Of a stretch of 12,904 bases of DNA, positions 1-7,609 are shown in pieces. The translations under genes were made by a program, and so were the position numbers. This DNA is from Dehalococcoidia bacterium (GTDB lineage Bacteria; Chloroflexota; Dehalococcoidia; UBA3495), in assembly GCA_002730485.1 (NCBI GenBank), contig PCAH01000038.1, positions 1-12,904 on the forward strand, written 5' to 3'. Within the stretch, counting starts at the first letter, position 1; each line of letters begins with the position of its first letter. The notes under the pieces were generated by a model. The model was not told the DNA's origin. It made no database searches and saw only the letters and a list, made by a program, of their open reading frames with translations.

Positions 1-1
1 T

Positions 2-619
2 CCGGCCTCTCTGGCCGACATCCACTATGGAATCCGCTGGGCCAAGACCCAGGCCGCAAGCTGGAACGGTAACCCAGACCGCATCGGCGCGATGGGCACT
101 TCCAGCGGCGCCCACCAGGCCATGCTGCTAGGCATGCGCCCCAACGACGCCAGATACGCCGCCTTGCCGCAACCGGCAGGCTCATCTGATGTCGATGGCA
201 CACTGGCCTGTGTGATCATGGTCTCTCCGGTGATCGATCCCCTGGGACGCTATCTCTATGCCAAGGGCCTGCGGGACGATGTCACCCCGCCGGAGGGCAT
301 GGGCGAGCGGACGCCGCCTTGGCACGAGCAGTATTGGCAGACGGAAGAGGCCATGGCCGAAGGAGCGCCAGCACGTATCCTGGCCGGTGGCGAGAAGACG
401 GTCATGCCGCCCGCTCTATGTCTGGCACGCAGCTACGAATCGTCCCATCCAGCTCCGGACCGTGAGGAGTTCGTCCGCCAGTACCGCAAGGCTGGAGGCC
501 AGATCGACGAGATCATCACCGAAGGCGAGGGTGACGGCCTGCTGAAAGACATGTCCTCTTCAGTAGCCAAGCAGACCCTGGATCAGATGCTTGAGTTCAT
601 CGACCAACACCTGGGGTAA
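2..619 (+). CDS. Alpha/beta hydrolase, 3' part (5' end outside window)
   Basis: The reading frame is open from the first bases of the window to TAA at 617-619, so the true start lies upstream; the ATG at 92 is internal. The visible part holds the nucleophile elbow G-T-S-S-G (bases 101-115) after a typical NPDRIGAMG strand-turn, then a variable lid rich in W, Y and P, then a C-terminal core with the AGG-containing helix (REEFVRQYRKAGG). This matches the carboxylesterase/lipase-like alpha/beta hydrolase fold-3 group, about 300 residues when complete. Oddly, the usual GxDxxV acid turn reads ARSYESSHP, and the EGxGHGF-type turn carrying the catalytic histidine reads EGEGDGLL, with Asp (GAC) in place of His (CAC). 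The serine is kept, so it may be a weakened, altered or non-catalytic hydrolase. Substrate is unknown. A terminator follows 30 bases after the stop. Confidence 0.8.
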   Translation, partial: PASLADIHYGIRWAKTQAASWNGNPDRIGAMGTSSGAHQAMLLGMRPNDARYAALPQPAGSSDVDGTLACVIMVSPVIDPLGRYLYAKGLRDDVTPPEGMGERTPPWHEQYWQTEEAMAEGAPARILAGGEKTVMPPALCLARSYESSHPAPDREEFVRQYRKAGGQIDEIITEGEGDGLLKDMSSSVAKQTLDQMLEFIDQHLG

Positions 620-649
620 ACCGGTCATTGGGCCAACAAAACAGATTTC

Positions 650-676
650 AAAAGCCCCTCAATTGAGGGGCTTTTT
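650..676 (+). terminator. Rho-independent terminator after the partial hydrolase
   Basis: An 11-bp perfect stem (AAAAGCCCCTC at 650-660 paired with GAGGGGCTTTT at 665-675) has an AATT loop and runs into five T residues at 672-676. It ends the upstream hydrolase transcript and separates it from the oligopeptidase gene that starts 100 bases later. Confidence 0.92.
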
Positions 677-775
677 CGTGTCCAAAGCTAACGAGCCTCT
701 TCAATGTCTCGGGTTTGGTCGTTGCGCCTGCAGCAGATTCCTAAGAGAATGCACTATCCGAGATTGGTGAAGTGA

Positions 776-2842
776 ATGATTGATCAAGCGCCGTCCGCCC
801 CAAAAAGGCCGCAGGAATTCTCGAATCATGGCGATGTCAGGAACGATCCGTGGTTCTGGCTTAGAGATATCGATGACCCCCAGACCATGGAGTATCTCGA
901 GGCTGAAAACGCCTATACCGAAGCCGTCATGGAGCCGGAGAGCAAGCTTCAAGAGAAGCTATTCGAGGAGATGCGAGGCCGGATAAAAGAGGACGATTCC
1001 ACTGTTCCCCAGAAAGATGGGGATTATTACTACTACACGCACTTCGAAGAGGGCAATCAATACCCGATCTTCGGACGTAAGCACCTGTCATTGGATGCTC
1101 CAGAAGAGGTGCTGCTAAACGTTAATGATCTGGCCAAGGATCTGGATTATTGCCGAGTTGGCAGCTTGGAGAACAGCCCCGACCACAGATTATTGGCCTA
1201 TTCCATGGACTCCGACGGTTCAGAGAAATACACGATCTACATCAAAGACCTGGAGACAGGGGAACTGCTGTCAGACGTGATTCCAGGTTCCTACTACTCC
1301 CTGGAATGGGCCAACGACAACCAGACGCTGTTTTACGATGTACTGGACGAGAATCACCGTCCAATCAAGGTCTTCAAGCATCGTCTAGGGGAAGCCCCTT
1401 CACAGGATGAATTGGTCTATGAGGAGATGGATGAGCGTTTCTTTGTTGGAGTCTTCAAATCTTCTAGTAAGCGCTTTATCTACATCGGGGCCTCGGGCAA
1501 TAACATGTCTGAATGGCGGTTCCAAGACGCCGACGACCCGGGCAACACCCTAACGCTGATTGAGCCGCGCCGCGAGGATTTTGAGTACGATGTGGAAGAC
1601 CACGGCGACAGGTTCTTGATTCGCAACAACGGTGATGGAGCCAAGGATTTCAAGGTTTCAGAGTCGCCGATAACGGCGCCCTCATCGGCTAATTGGCAGG
1701 ATCTGGTACCCCACGAATTGGGACGTCCAATCGGTGGAATTACAGTTGTACAGAACTATCTTATTCTCTCGTTGCGCTATAACGGGCTGCCGCAACTTCG
1801 GGTCATTGAACACGCCACTGGCGACTCCTTCGACCTGACTTTTGACGAGGAAGACTATTACGTCGGGCTGATTGAAGGTCGGGAATGGGATTCCAGCACT
1901 TTACGGTATTCCTACACCTCGATGACCACACCATCGACGATCTACGACTACGACATTGAAACCCATGAGCGCGAGTTCAGAAAACAGACCGAAGTCCTGG
2001 GGGATTTCTCTCCGGAGAGATACGAAACCAGAAGGGTGTTCGCGCCCGCAGAGGACGGCACTCTGATCCCCATATCCCTCGTTTACGCCAAGGAAACTCC
2101 CATGGACGGGTCCGCACCCCTTTATCTGTATGGCTATGGTTCTTACGGGATAGTCGTCGATTCCAACTTTGGGTCTGCCCGGCTGAGCCTGGTAGACCGG
2201 GGGTTCATCTTTGCCGTCGCCCACGTCAGGGGCGGGATGGACCTGGGTTGGGACTGGTATGAGGACGGCAAACTGCTGAAGAAGCGGAACACCTTCACCG
2301 ATTTCATCTCCTGCGGCGAGTATTTGGTCAACCAGAACTACACTGAAAAAGGCAGAATCATAGCTTCGGGCGGCAGCGCCGGCGGCATGTTGATGGGTGC
2401 CGTGGTGAACCTTCGTCCAGACCTGTTCAAAGCGGTTGTCGCCGACGTTCCCTTCGTGGACGTACTGAACACCATGCTGGACGACACGCTGCCGCTGACC
2501 ACCATGGAGTACAACGAGTGGGGCAATCCCCAGGTGAAGGACTACTACGACTACATCAAGACATATTCGCCCTACGACAATGTGCAGGCTCAAGATTACC
2601 CGCACATGTTGATCACCGGCGGGATCAGCGACCCCAGGGTGACCTACTGGGAACCCGCTAAATGGTGCGCCAGCCTGCGGGACTCAAAGACCGACGACAA
2701 CCTGCTGTTGTTGAAGATCCACATGGATTCGGGGCATGGCGGGGCGTCGGGCCGCTTCGACCGGCTGAAAGAGGTCGCCCTGGAATATGCCTTCGCGTTG
2801 AAAGTCTTTGGTCTGAGCGAAACGGTTGATTCAACTAACTAA
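776..2842 (+). CDS. ptrB: Oligopeptidase B (S9A prolyl oligopeptidase family)
   Basis: This is a cytosolic serine peptidase that cuts short peptides after basic residues (EC 3.4.21.83 in characterised members). The 688-residue length is almost that of the E. coli enzyme (686). No signal peptide is visible. The N-terminal signature (HGDVRNDPWFWLRD, then EMRGRIKEDD) and the beta-propeller region precede a C-terminal hydrolase domain. The triad is clear: Ser534 in GGSAGG, Asp619 in GGISDPRVTYWEPAKW, and His654 in DSGHGGASGR, each offset by two from the E. coli numbering. Of the acidic residues known to set preference for basic side chains, Asp462 and Glu578 are kept, but their partners are Asn464 and Asn580, so specificity may be broader or weaker. 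The ATG at 776 fits the family N-terminus; the upstream ribosome site is weak. The cupin gene follows after 29 bases, probably in the same operon. Confidence 0.95.
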   Translation: MIDQAPSAPKRPQEFSNHGDVRNDPWFWLRDIDDPQTMEYLEAENAYTEAVMEPESKLQEKLFEEMRGRIKEDDSTVPQKDGDYYYYTHFEEGNQYPIFGRKHLSLDAPEEVLLNVNDLAKDLDYCRVGSLENSPDHRLLAYSMDSDGSEKYTIYIKDLETGELLSDVIPGSYYSLEWANDNQTLFYDVLDENHRPIKVFKHRLGEAPSQDELVYEEMDERFFVGVFKSSSKRFIYIGASGNNMSEWRFQDADDPGNTLTLIEPRREDFEYDVEDHGDRFLIRNNGDGAKDFKVSESPITAPSSANWQDLVPHELGRPIGGITVVQNYLILSLRYNGLPQLRVIEHATGDSFDLTFDEEDYYVGLIEGREWDSSTLRYSYTSMTTPSTIYDYDIETHEREFRKQTEVLGDFSPERYETRRVFAPAEDGTLIPISLVYAKETPMDGSAPLYLYGYGSYGIVVDSNFGSARLSLVDRGFIFAVAHVRGGMDLGWDWYEDGKLLKKRNTFTDFISCGEYLVNQNYTEKGRIIASGGSAGGMLMGAVVNLRPDLFKAVVADVPFVDVLNTMLDDTLPLTTMEYNEWGNPQVKDYYDYIKTYSPYDNVQAQDYPHMLITGGISDPRVTYWEPAKWCASLRDSKTDDNLLLLKIHMDSGHGGASGRFDRLKEVALEYAFALKVFGLSETVDSTN

Positions 2843-2871
2843 GAAAACAAGCATAAAGAAAGGAGAGTCTG

Positions 2872-3234
2872 ATGGTTCAAATCGTAACGGTCTTCCCAGG
2901 TCCCGACGGCGAGTCACGTCTTATTGACGTAACCACAGAACAGTTCGCTGAGATCATCAAACACATCGGTGAAGGCCCAACCAGGCTGAACAGCAGCCCC
3001 TCACCTTCAGTCGACGACTACCACAACGCCTCCCGCATTCAGTATGTGATGCACATGGAGGGTATCTCCGAGATTGAAGTGGCCGATGGCACAGCCAAAC
3101 AGCTCCACCCAGGCGATATCCTGATTGCCCAGGACACCACCGGCCATGGACACATCACGCGAGGGTTGGGCGATGGACTTCGCGTTTCTATGAACGTGCC
3201 ATTGGAAGACGGCCCCTGGCTCCCCAAAGGCTGA
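2872..3234 (+). CDS. Small cupin-domain protein
   Basis: This 120-residue protein has a single cupin barrel. Cupin motif 1 is the YVMHMEGISEIEV stretch (about residues 58-70), and motif 2 is HPGDILIAQDTTGHGHITR (about 79-97), which supplies His92 and His94 as candidate metal ligands. There is no fused DNA-binding or enzyme domain. The start is backed by a strong AGGAGAG ribosome site four bases upstream of the ATG. It lies 29 bases after oligopeptidase B and 31 bases before the hotdog gene, so co-transcription is likely. Small cupins of this kind may be dioxygenases, isomerases or sensors; nothing here identifies a substrate. The terminal TGA is an ordinary stop, since the cupin fold is complete and no Cys-rich or SECIS-like extension follows. 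Confidence 0.85.
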   Translation: MVQIVTVFPGPDGESRLIDVTTEQFAEIIKHIGEGPTRLNSSPSPSVDDYHNASRIQYVMHMEGISEIEVADGTAKQLHPGDILIAQDTTGHGHITRGLGDGLRVSMNVPLEDGPWLPKG

Positions 3235-3265
3235 GCCTCAACACCAGACGTAGGGAGAGTTCGAG

Positions 3266-4117
3266 ATGCCAACCACAATTGAGAACACGGTCGTTGCCTA
3301 CCTTGATAACGATGACAGCCCAGATATAACCAACCCGATCCATTCGACCGAGGTCGCCAAGGCCTACGGGTTCGATGGTCCCCTTGTCGGCGGCGTCACC
3401 GTCTGGGGCTGGGCCACGGAGACGATCATGGAGGCCTTGGGTGAGGGCTGGCTGGAACAGGGTTGGGCCGAGTATTCGTTCCGGCATCCCACCTTCCCGG
3501 GTGACACGCTAACCGTCAGAGCAGTGTCGGACGAGGGCTCACCGGGAGCATCCTGGACCGTGGAAATGATCAACCAGGAGGGCAAGGTCTGCGTGTTGGG
3601 CGCAGTGGGACTCGGAAAAGCCGCCTGGCTTCAAGAACTCGTCCGCCCCAGCGCGATGGAACCGAAGGCTGAGTCTGATACTAAAGGCCCACTGACCTTG
3701 GAGAACGCGCAGACAGGAAAAGATTGGTCGGCGGCGGAGCTGGATTTCTCCGAGCAGGAGTTAAAAGAGTTTATTGCCCAGAAACAGCATACCGACAACC
3801 CATTGTTTGTTGGGAGCAATGCCATCGCCCATCCTTCTTGGCCGGCGGGATGGGCCGAGAAGCTGCTCCGCCACAATTTCGCCATACCAAGTTCCATGCA
3901 CACAAGGAGTCGGGTGCAGCACCACAGCAAGATACCCGTCGGCATCACGGTGATTGGTGGAGCGCACCTATTGGAGGCCTACGAGCGAAAGGCCCACCAT
4001 TTCGCTAACTACGATGTCCTCCTGACCGATAAAGATGGCGCTGAATTAGTCCAGCTTCGCCACTGGACCATCTTCAAGATCGCCACCGTGGCAGAACGGG
4101 CTGAAGTCACAGGTTAG
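3266..4117 (+). CDS. MaoC-like double-hotdog protein (hydratase/dehydratase-like)
   Basis: The 283-residue protein appears to hold two hotdog folds. The N-terminal half contains NPIHSTEVAKAYGFDGPLVG (Asn23, His26) followed by GVTVWGW and a PTFPGDTLTVRA strand, the pattern of MaoC/(R)-hydratase enzymes acting on acyl thioesters. The C-terminal half has HPSWPAGW, SSMHTRSRVQHHSKIPVG and a closing VQLRHWTIFKI strand typical of a second hotdog repeat. The start is backed by GGGAGAG seven bases upstream. In known relatives such double-hotdog proteins hydrate enoyl-CoA or related thioesters, but no CoA ligase or dehydrogenase lies next to it, so substrate is open. It is the last gene of the plus-strand operon starting with oligopeptidase B and ends in front of a bidirectional terminator. 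Confidence 0.8.
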   Translation: MPTTIENTVVAYLDNDDSPDITNPIHSTEVAKAYGFDGPLVGGVTVWGWATETIMEALGEGWLEQGWAEYSFRHPTFPGDTLTVRAVSDEGSPGASWTVEMINQEGKVCVLGAVGLGKAAWLQELVRPSAMEPKAESDTKGPLTLENAQTGKDWSAAELDFSEQELKEFIAQKQHTDNPLFVGSNAIAHPSWPAGWAEKLLRHNFAIPSSMHTRSRVQHHSKIPVGITVIGGAHLLEAYERKAHHFANYDVLLTDKDGAELVQLRHWTIFKIATVAERAEVTG

Positions 4118-4138
4118 GTTCCTTCAGCAGGCACCAAA

Positions 4139-4165
4139 AAGCCCAGATTTGAGCAATCTGGGCTT
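4139..4165. terminator. Bidirectional rho-independent terminator
   Basis: An 11-bp perfect stem (AAGCCCAGATT at 4139-4149 with AATCTGGGCTT at 4155-4165) has a 5-base loop. On the plus strand it is followed by TTCTCTCTTT. On the minus strand it runs into a clean run of T residues (from 4140 to 4136), so it can stop both the hotdog transcript and the convergent FAH-family transcript. Confidence 0.9.
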
Positions 4166-4222
4166 CTCTCTTTGGCCGTTGAATGTCATTCCGAATATTC
4201 TTGGAAGGTCTAGCCTCGAGGA

Positions 4223-5002
4223 TTACTCGGCAACCACATTGTTTCGAAGTATCCCGATCTCCGGGATCTCCACTTCTACAACGTCACCATCTTTCATCCC
4301 TTCAACCGCACCCGGCGCTCCAGTCAGGATCAAATCTCCGGGGTGCAGGGTAACGAACTCGCTAATCCGGCTCACGGTCTCGTAGCAGTTGAAAGTCATA
4401 CCAGACGTGCTACCCCTGTCGGTTTCCTTTCCGTTGACCCGGGTGATGATCTCCACGCCCTGAGGATCAAGATCCGTTTCGATATACGGACCCACCGGAC
4501 CAAAGGTATCGCTGGTCTTCTTCCGCCAGTTGGAGGGGTCATCATGCCAGGAACCCTCGCTGCTCACGTCGTTGGCGCAGGTGTAGCCCAGGATGAAATT
4601 AGGGGCCTCTTCAGGCGTGACCCTTCTGGCCGGTTTCCCAATGACTATGACCAGTTCACCCTCGTAGTGGACGTAGTCTGATTCTTTAGGCAGCACTATG
4701 GTCTCGCCCTGGCCGATGATGCAGCTGACTCCCTTCTGCCACGGCCTGAATACCTGGGCCTCACTCACAAATCCGGCGTCCAGGTTCTCCACCTGATGGG
4801 CGACGTGATCTGCGTAATTAAGCCCCACGGCCCAGAAACTCTTGGGCATGGTGGGCGGCAAAATCTTTACGGCGCTGATTGCGTAGCGTGCGTCGGTGAA
4901 ATGATGGCTGCCTAAGATGTCACCCTGGATTACCCGGAGTTGGTCACCTTCCACCACGCCATAACTTTGCCAACCGTTGATCTCGAACCTAGCGAACTTC
5001 AT
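4223..5002 (-). CDS. Fumarylacetoacetate hydrolase (FAH) family protein
   Basis: FAH-family enzymes hydrolyse, decarboxylate or isomerise 2-oxo/3-oxo acids in ring-cleavage and related catabolism, using a divalent metal. The 259-residue protein has a short N-terminal beta domain (residues 1-50) and the catalytic fold: FWAVGLNYADHVAH (57-69), the metal ligands Glu114 and Glu116 in YEGELVIVIGK, Asp145 in TCANDVSS, the lid region GSWHDDPSNWRKKTSDTFGPVGP (recognisable but variable), and the C-terminal GDLILTGAPG. The start has AAGGAG five bases upstream of the ATG. Length and motifs fit 2-hydroxyhepta-2,4-diene-1,7-dioate isomerase-like, acylpyruvase or oxaloacetate decarboxylase members; sequence alone does not separate these. 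The gene is transcribed away from the neighbouring GGT-like gene and ends at the shared bidirectional terminator. Confidence 0.9.
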   Translation of the reverse strand: MKFARFEINGWQSYGVVEGDQLRVIQGDILGSHHFTDARYAISAVKILPPTMPKSFWAVGLNYADHVAHQVENLDAGFVSEAQVFRPWQKGVSCIIGQGETIVLPKESDYVHYEGELVIVIGKPARRVTPEEAPNFILGYTCANDVSSEGSWHDDPSNWRKKTSDTFGPVGPYIETDLDPQGVEIITRVNGKETDRGSTSGMTFNCYETVSRISEFVTLHPGDLILTGAPGAVEGMKDGDVVEVEIPEIGILRNNVVAE

Positions 5003-5176
5003 GGACGCTCCTTATGCCGACTGAATTAATAGTCTCGGGGGCAGAATGCAATCATAAATGAATCAGAGTAAGCCCGGTACCCCCAATCACAGGCTTCGTA
5101 TTCCCCAGGCACTTGGTCATCTGACGGCACAGTGATAAGCTGAGTCCCAACTTACGATTATTCTCAGGAGTCAATC
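5003..5176. promoter_or_regulatory. Divergent promoter region between FAH-family and GGT-like genes
   Basis: The 174-base gap between two genes read in opposite directions must carry both promoters. It holds the ribosome sites AAGGAG (minus strand, next to 5002) and CAGGAG (5166-5171, six bases before the ATG at 5177). AT-rich blocks at about 5023-5033 and 5150-5161 could be -10 regions, but I cannot pair either with a convincing -35, and I see no clear operator palindrome. Confidence 0.4.
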
Positions 5177-6979
5177 ATGGTCAAAGCAGAAGACCTTCAC
5201 GAATTGGAACAAGGCGATTACAAGCTGCCAGACACCGGTCGTCCGGTGGTCCGGTCCACCAAGGGTGTCATTTCCAGTGGTCACTACCTCACTTCCATGG
5301 CTGGAATGAGGATGCTTCTGAACGGCGGAAACGCCTTCGATGCCATGGTTGCCGCCGGTTTCGCCGCCGCTGTAATCGAACCTATCGCATCGTACTCACT
5401 TCTCGCCGAGGGCGTTTTCATGCTCTATGACGCAAAGGGAGACGAGATGCTGTCCCTCAGTGGACAGGGCACCGCGCCCGGTAAAGCCACGGCAGAGTTC
5501 TACAAGTCGAAGGGCTTTGACCGCATCCCCACCGGACCCGGAAAAGATGCTCATCTTTCTTTCACTCTCCCGGGCATTGTCCACGCCTATATCTCAATGC
5601 TGGAACGCTACGGCACCATGACCATTGATCAGGTTCTGGCTCCAGCCATTGACTACGCAGAAAATGGCATACCCCACTACGAATACATGCTGAACCGCCT
5701 GAACAACGCCAACACAGGCATCCAGTTTGACAACTACCCACCCGGCGGCTGGGACGTGTTCTACGAGAACCGTGAGCTTCCAGCACCAGGGTCAACACTG
5801 GTCCAGCCAGGACTGGCAAACACCATGAAGGCCATGTCTGATGCAGCCGTGGAAGGCGACCGGGCAGCCGGACTAAAAGCCGCCAAGGACGTCTTCTACA
5901 AGGGCTCAATCGCCAAGAAGATTGTTGATTCTTCGGCAAGCGTTGGCGGAATCATCACCATGGAAGACCTGGCCAACTATACGAGCATCTTCGGTGAACC
6001 CGTTTCCAGTACGTTCCAGGGCTACGAGATTCTTGGCCATGACACCTGGACTCAGGCTCCAATGGTGCAACAGACGCTGAACATTCTGGAGCACTTCGAC
6101 CTCAAGGCCATGGGTCACAATAGCCCTGAGTATGTTCATACCGTCAGCGAGGCGTTGAAACTGGTCTTCGGTGACCGCGAAGCCTACTACGCCGACCCAA
6201 CTTACGCGGAGATTCCCATCGATGGCCTGCTTTCCAAAGAGTATGCCGCCGAGCGTGTCGAGCTAATCGACCCAGAGCGTGCTCTCCCCGAGCAGGCAGC
6301 ACCCGGAGACCCCTGGAAATACTCTCAAGGAGCCGGTGTTGTTCCCAAGGAACCGGTCCTGGCAGCTTCTGCGAACGGCACCCACGATTCCAACAATCAC
6401 GAAGGAACCACCCACGTATCAGTCATCGACAACGATGGGAATATGGTCTGCGGTACCATCAGCGGCGGTGCGTTCGTAAAGTCAGTTTTCTTCCCAGAAC
6501 TTGGCGCAGCCCTGAGCACCCGCATCGAGATGTTCAACTGCGAAGAAGGCCATCCCAACGTTGTTGAGCCTGGCAAACGCCCCCGCACTACGCTGATCAA
6601 CTACATGGCCAAGAAAGACGGGAAGGCCGAGATGACCATCGGCTGCCCTGGCGGCGACAACCAAGCCCAAGCCAACGTTCAGCTGATACTGAATACGCTG
6701 GTTTTTGGCATGGATCCGCAGTTGGCGGTTGAAGCTCCGAGGTTCGCCACTGCCAACGTCGCAAACTCCTTCTTCCCTCACACCTACCTACCTGGTGTGT
6801 TGGAGCTGGAAAGCGGCTTCCCGCAGAGCACCATCGATGCTCTGGAGGCCCGAGGTCACAAGATGACCCATTCCGCCAACTGCGGCTTGGGAGCCACAGT
6901 GTCGGTAAAAGACCCCAAGACCGGCAACCTAAGCACCGGCGCAGACCCTCGCCGTGCCTGCTACGCGATGGGCTTGTAG
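5177..6979 (+). CDS. Gamma-glutamyltransferase-like Ntn hydrolase
   Basis: GGT-family proteins are made as a precursor that cuts itself before a threonine, which then becomes the catalytic nucleophile. Here that residue is Thr411 in EGTTHVSVIDNDGN. The resulting small subunit would be 190 residues, the same as in E. coli GGT. Other family marks are NGGNAFDAMVAAGFAAAVIEP (recognisable, residues 49-69), YGTM near 207, PGKRPRTTL (465-473) and GCPGGDNQ. No signal peptide is seen, unlike classical periplasmic or secreted GGTs. Several substrate residues differ by hand alignment: the arginine that grips the gamma-glutamyl carboxylate is Gln97, the aspartate that binds the amino group is Met452, the oxyanion Ser-Ser pair is Thr471-Thr472, and the glycine-rich LGGGGF turn is SLLAEGVF. 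A different amide or acyl substrate is likely. CAGGAG lies six bases before the ATG. Confidence 0.88.
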   Translation: MVKAEDLHELEQGDYKLPDTGRPVVRSTKGVISSGHYLTSMAGMRMLLNGGNAFDAMVAAGFAAAVIEPIASYSLLAEGVFMLYDAKGDEMLSLSGQGTAPGKATAEFYKSKGFDRIPTGPGKDAHLSFTLPGIVHAYISMLERYGTMTIDQVLAPAIDYAENGIPHYEYMLNRLNNANTGIQFDNYPPGGWDVFYENRELPAPGSTLVQPGLANTMKAMSDAAVEGDRAAGLKAAKDVFYKGSIAKKIVDSSASVGGIITMEDLANYTSIFGEPVSSTFQGYEILGHDTWTQAPMVQQTLNILEHFDLKAMGHNSPEYVHTVSEALKLVFGDREAYYADPTYAEIPIDGLLSKEYAAERVELIDPERALPEQAAPGDPWKYSQGAGVVPKEPVLAASANGTHDSNNHEGTTHVSVIDNDGNMVCGTISGGAFVKSVFFPELGAALSTRIEMFNCEEGHPNVVEPGKRPRTTLINYMAKKDGKAEMTIGCPGGDNQAQANVQLILNTLVFGMDPQLAVEAPRFATANVANSFFPHTYLPGVLELESGFPQSTIDALEARGHKMTHSANCGLGATVSVKDPKTGNLSTGADPRRACYAMGL

Positions 6980-7001
6980 GCCTTAACCTAGGACAGCAAA
7001 T

Positions 7002-7039
7002 AAAAAGCCGAGTCCCTAAGAAAGGGACTCCGCTTTTTT
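7002..7039 (+). terminator. Rho-independent terminator after the GGT-like gene
   Basis: The stem pairs GAGTCCCT (7010-7017) with AGGGACTC (7023-7030), continues past one C-C mismatch with AGC/GCT and A-T pairs, and ends in six T residues at 7034-7039. It lies about 20 bases after the stop at 6979. Confidence 0.9.
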
Positions 7040-7057
7040 GGTACCCCACAATTGCAC

Positions 7058-7154
7058 CCGCTCATGGTGAGCCTGTCGAACCACTCCAAAGCCAGCGCAA
7101 ATCTCATCCGAGGCATGGTTGATGCGCGTCCTTCGACGAGCTCAGGGCGAGCGG
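7058..7154. repeat. Repeat A, copy 1 (97-base imperfect palindrome)
   Basis: The ends CCGCTCATGGTGAGCCTGTC and, read in reverse complement from 7154, CCGCTCGCCCTGAGCTCGTC match in blocks (CCGCTC, TGAGC, GTCGAA), so the whole unit can fold as a long hairpin. The second copy at 7416-7512 differs at only about nine positions. The pattern is that of short dispersed, non-coding intergenic repeats common in environmental bacteria. Confidence 0.85.
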
Positions 7155-7188
7155 TGGCAGCGGTACCGGCTTTCACTGTCCACCCACT

Positions 7189-7217
7189 CCGTCTTTCCCG
7201 CGAAGGCGGGAATCCAG
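7189..7217. repeat. Repeat B, copy 1 (short CGAAGG palindrome)
   Basis: TTCCCGC at 7195-7201 pairs with GCGGGAA around a GAAG loop and is followed by TCCAG. Copy 2 at 7543-7569 keeps the fold with a compensatory C-G to T-A change. Confidence 0.8.
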
Positions 7218-7265
7218 AATACTGGCACCTAACCAATCAGCAAGAACAAGCCATCTTCACCACCT

Positions 7266-7355
7266 GTCACCCTGAGTGTAGCGAAGGATCTCTTTGATTC
7301 TGAACCGGGTTCGTCCAGGAATAACGAGATTCTTCGGCTACGGCCTCAGAATGAC
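7266..7355. repeat. Repeat C (90-base GTCA...TGAC inverted repeat)
   Basis: The left arm, GTCACCCTGAGTGTAGCGAA then GGATCTC, is matched in reverse complement by the right arm, GTCATTCTGAGGCCGTAGCC then GAAGAATCTC, with about 35 unrelated bases between. The ends are complementary GTCA/TGAC. It resembles a small non-autonomous (MITE-like) element or long hairpin repeat. No transposase is in the window. Confidence 0.75.
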
Positions 7356-7415
7356 AGATGCGATGGGACTTACTTTGATGAAGTTTGGTAGGCGAAGTGC
7401 GGTTTCAGGGTTTCA

Positions 7416-7512
7416 CCGCTCATGGTGAACCTGTCGAACCACTCCAACGCCTGCGCAAATCTCATCCGAGGCATGGTTGAGGCGCATCCTTCGACGGGCT
7501 CAGGACGAACGA
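7416..7512. repeat. Repeat A, copy 2
   Basis: This is the second copy of the 97-base unit at 7058-7154, in the same orientation, about 358 bases further on. The central part, including GCGCAAATCTCATCCGAGGC, is identical between copies; differences sit mostly in the arms. Confidence 0.85.
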
Positions 7513-7542
7513 CTTTAGGGAGGAGCGTATCTGCCGACACCC

Positions 7543-7569
7543 TTCATTCCTGCGAAGGCAGGAATCCAG
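7543..7569. repeat. Repeat B, copy 2
   Basis: TTCCTGC and GCAGGAA flank a GAAG loop, followed by TCCAG as in copy 1. The paired change relative to copy 1 (C-G to T-A) keeps the stem. Confidence 0.78.
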
Positions 7570-7609
7570 TAAATGGCTGCTGGACCAATTCGATAAAACA
7601 AGTGTGTTT

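Noticed and set aside
1901..2605. Long minus-strand open frame of 234 codons
   Set aside because: It is antisense to the catalytic domain of oligopeptidase B, has no ribosome site and no recognisable family.
3232..3234. TGA at the end of the cupin gene as a second selenocysteine codon
   Set aside because: The cupin fold is complete, the following codons look like spacer, no SECIS-like hairpin follows, and the next gene has its own ribosome site here.
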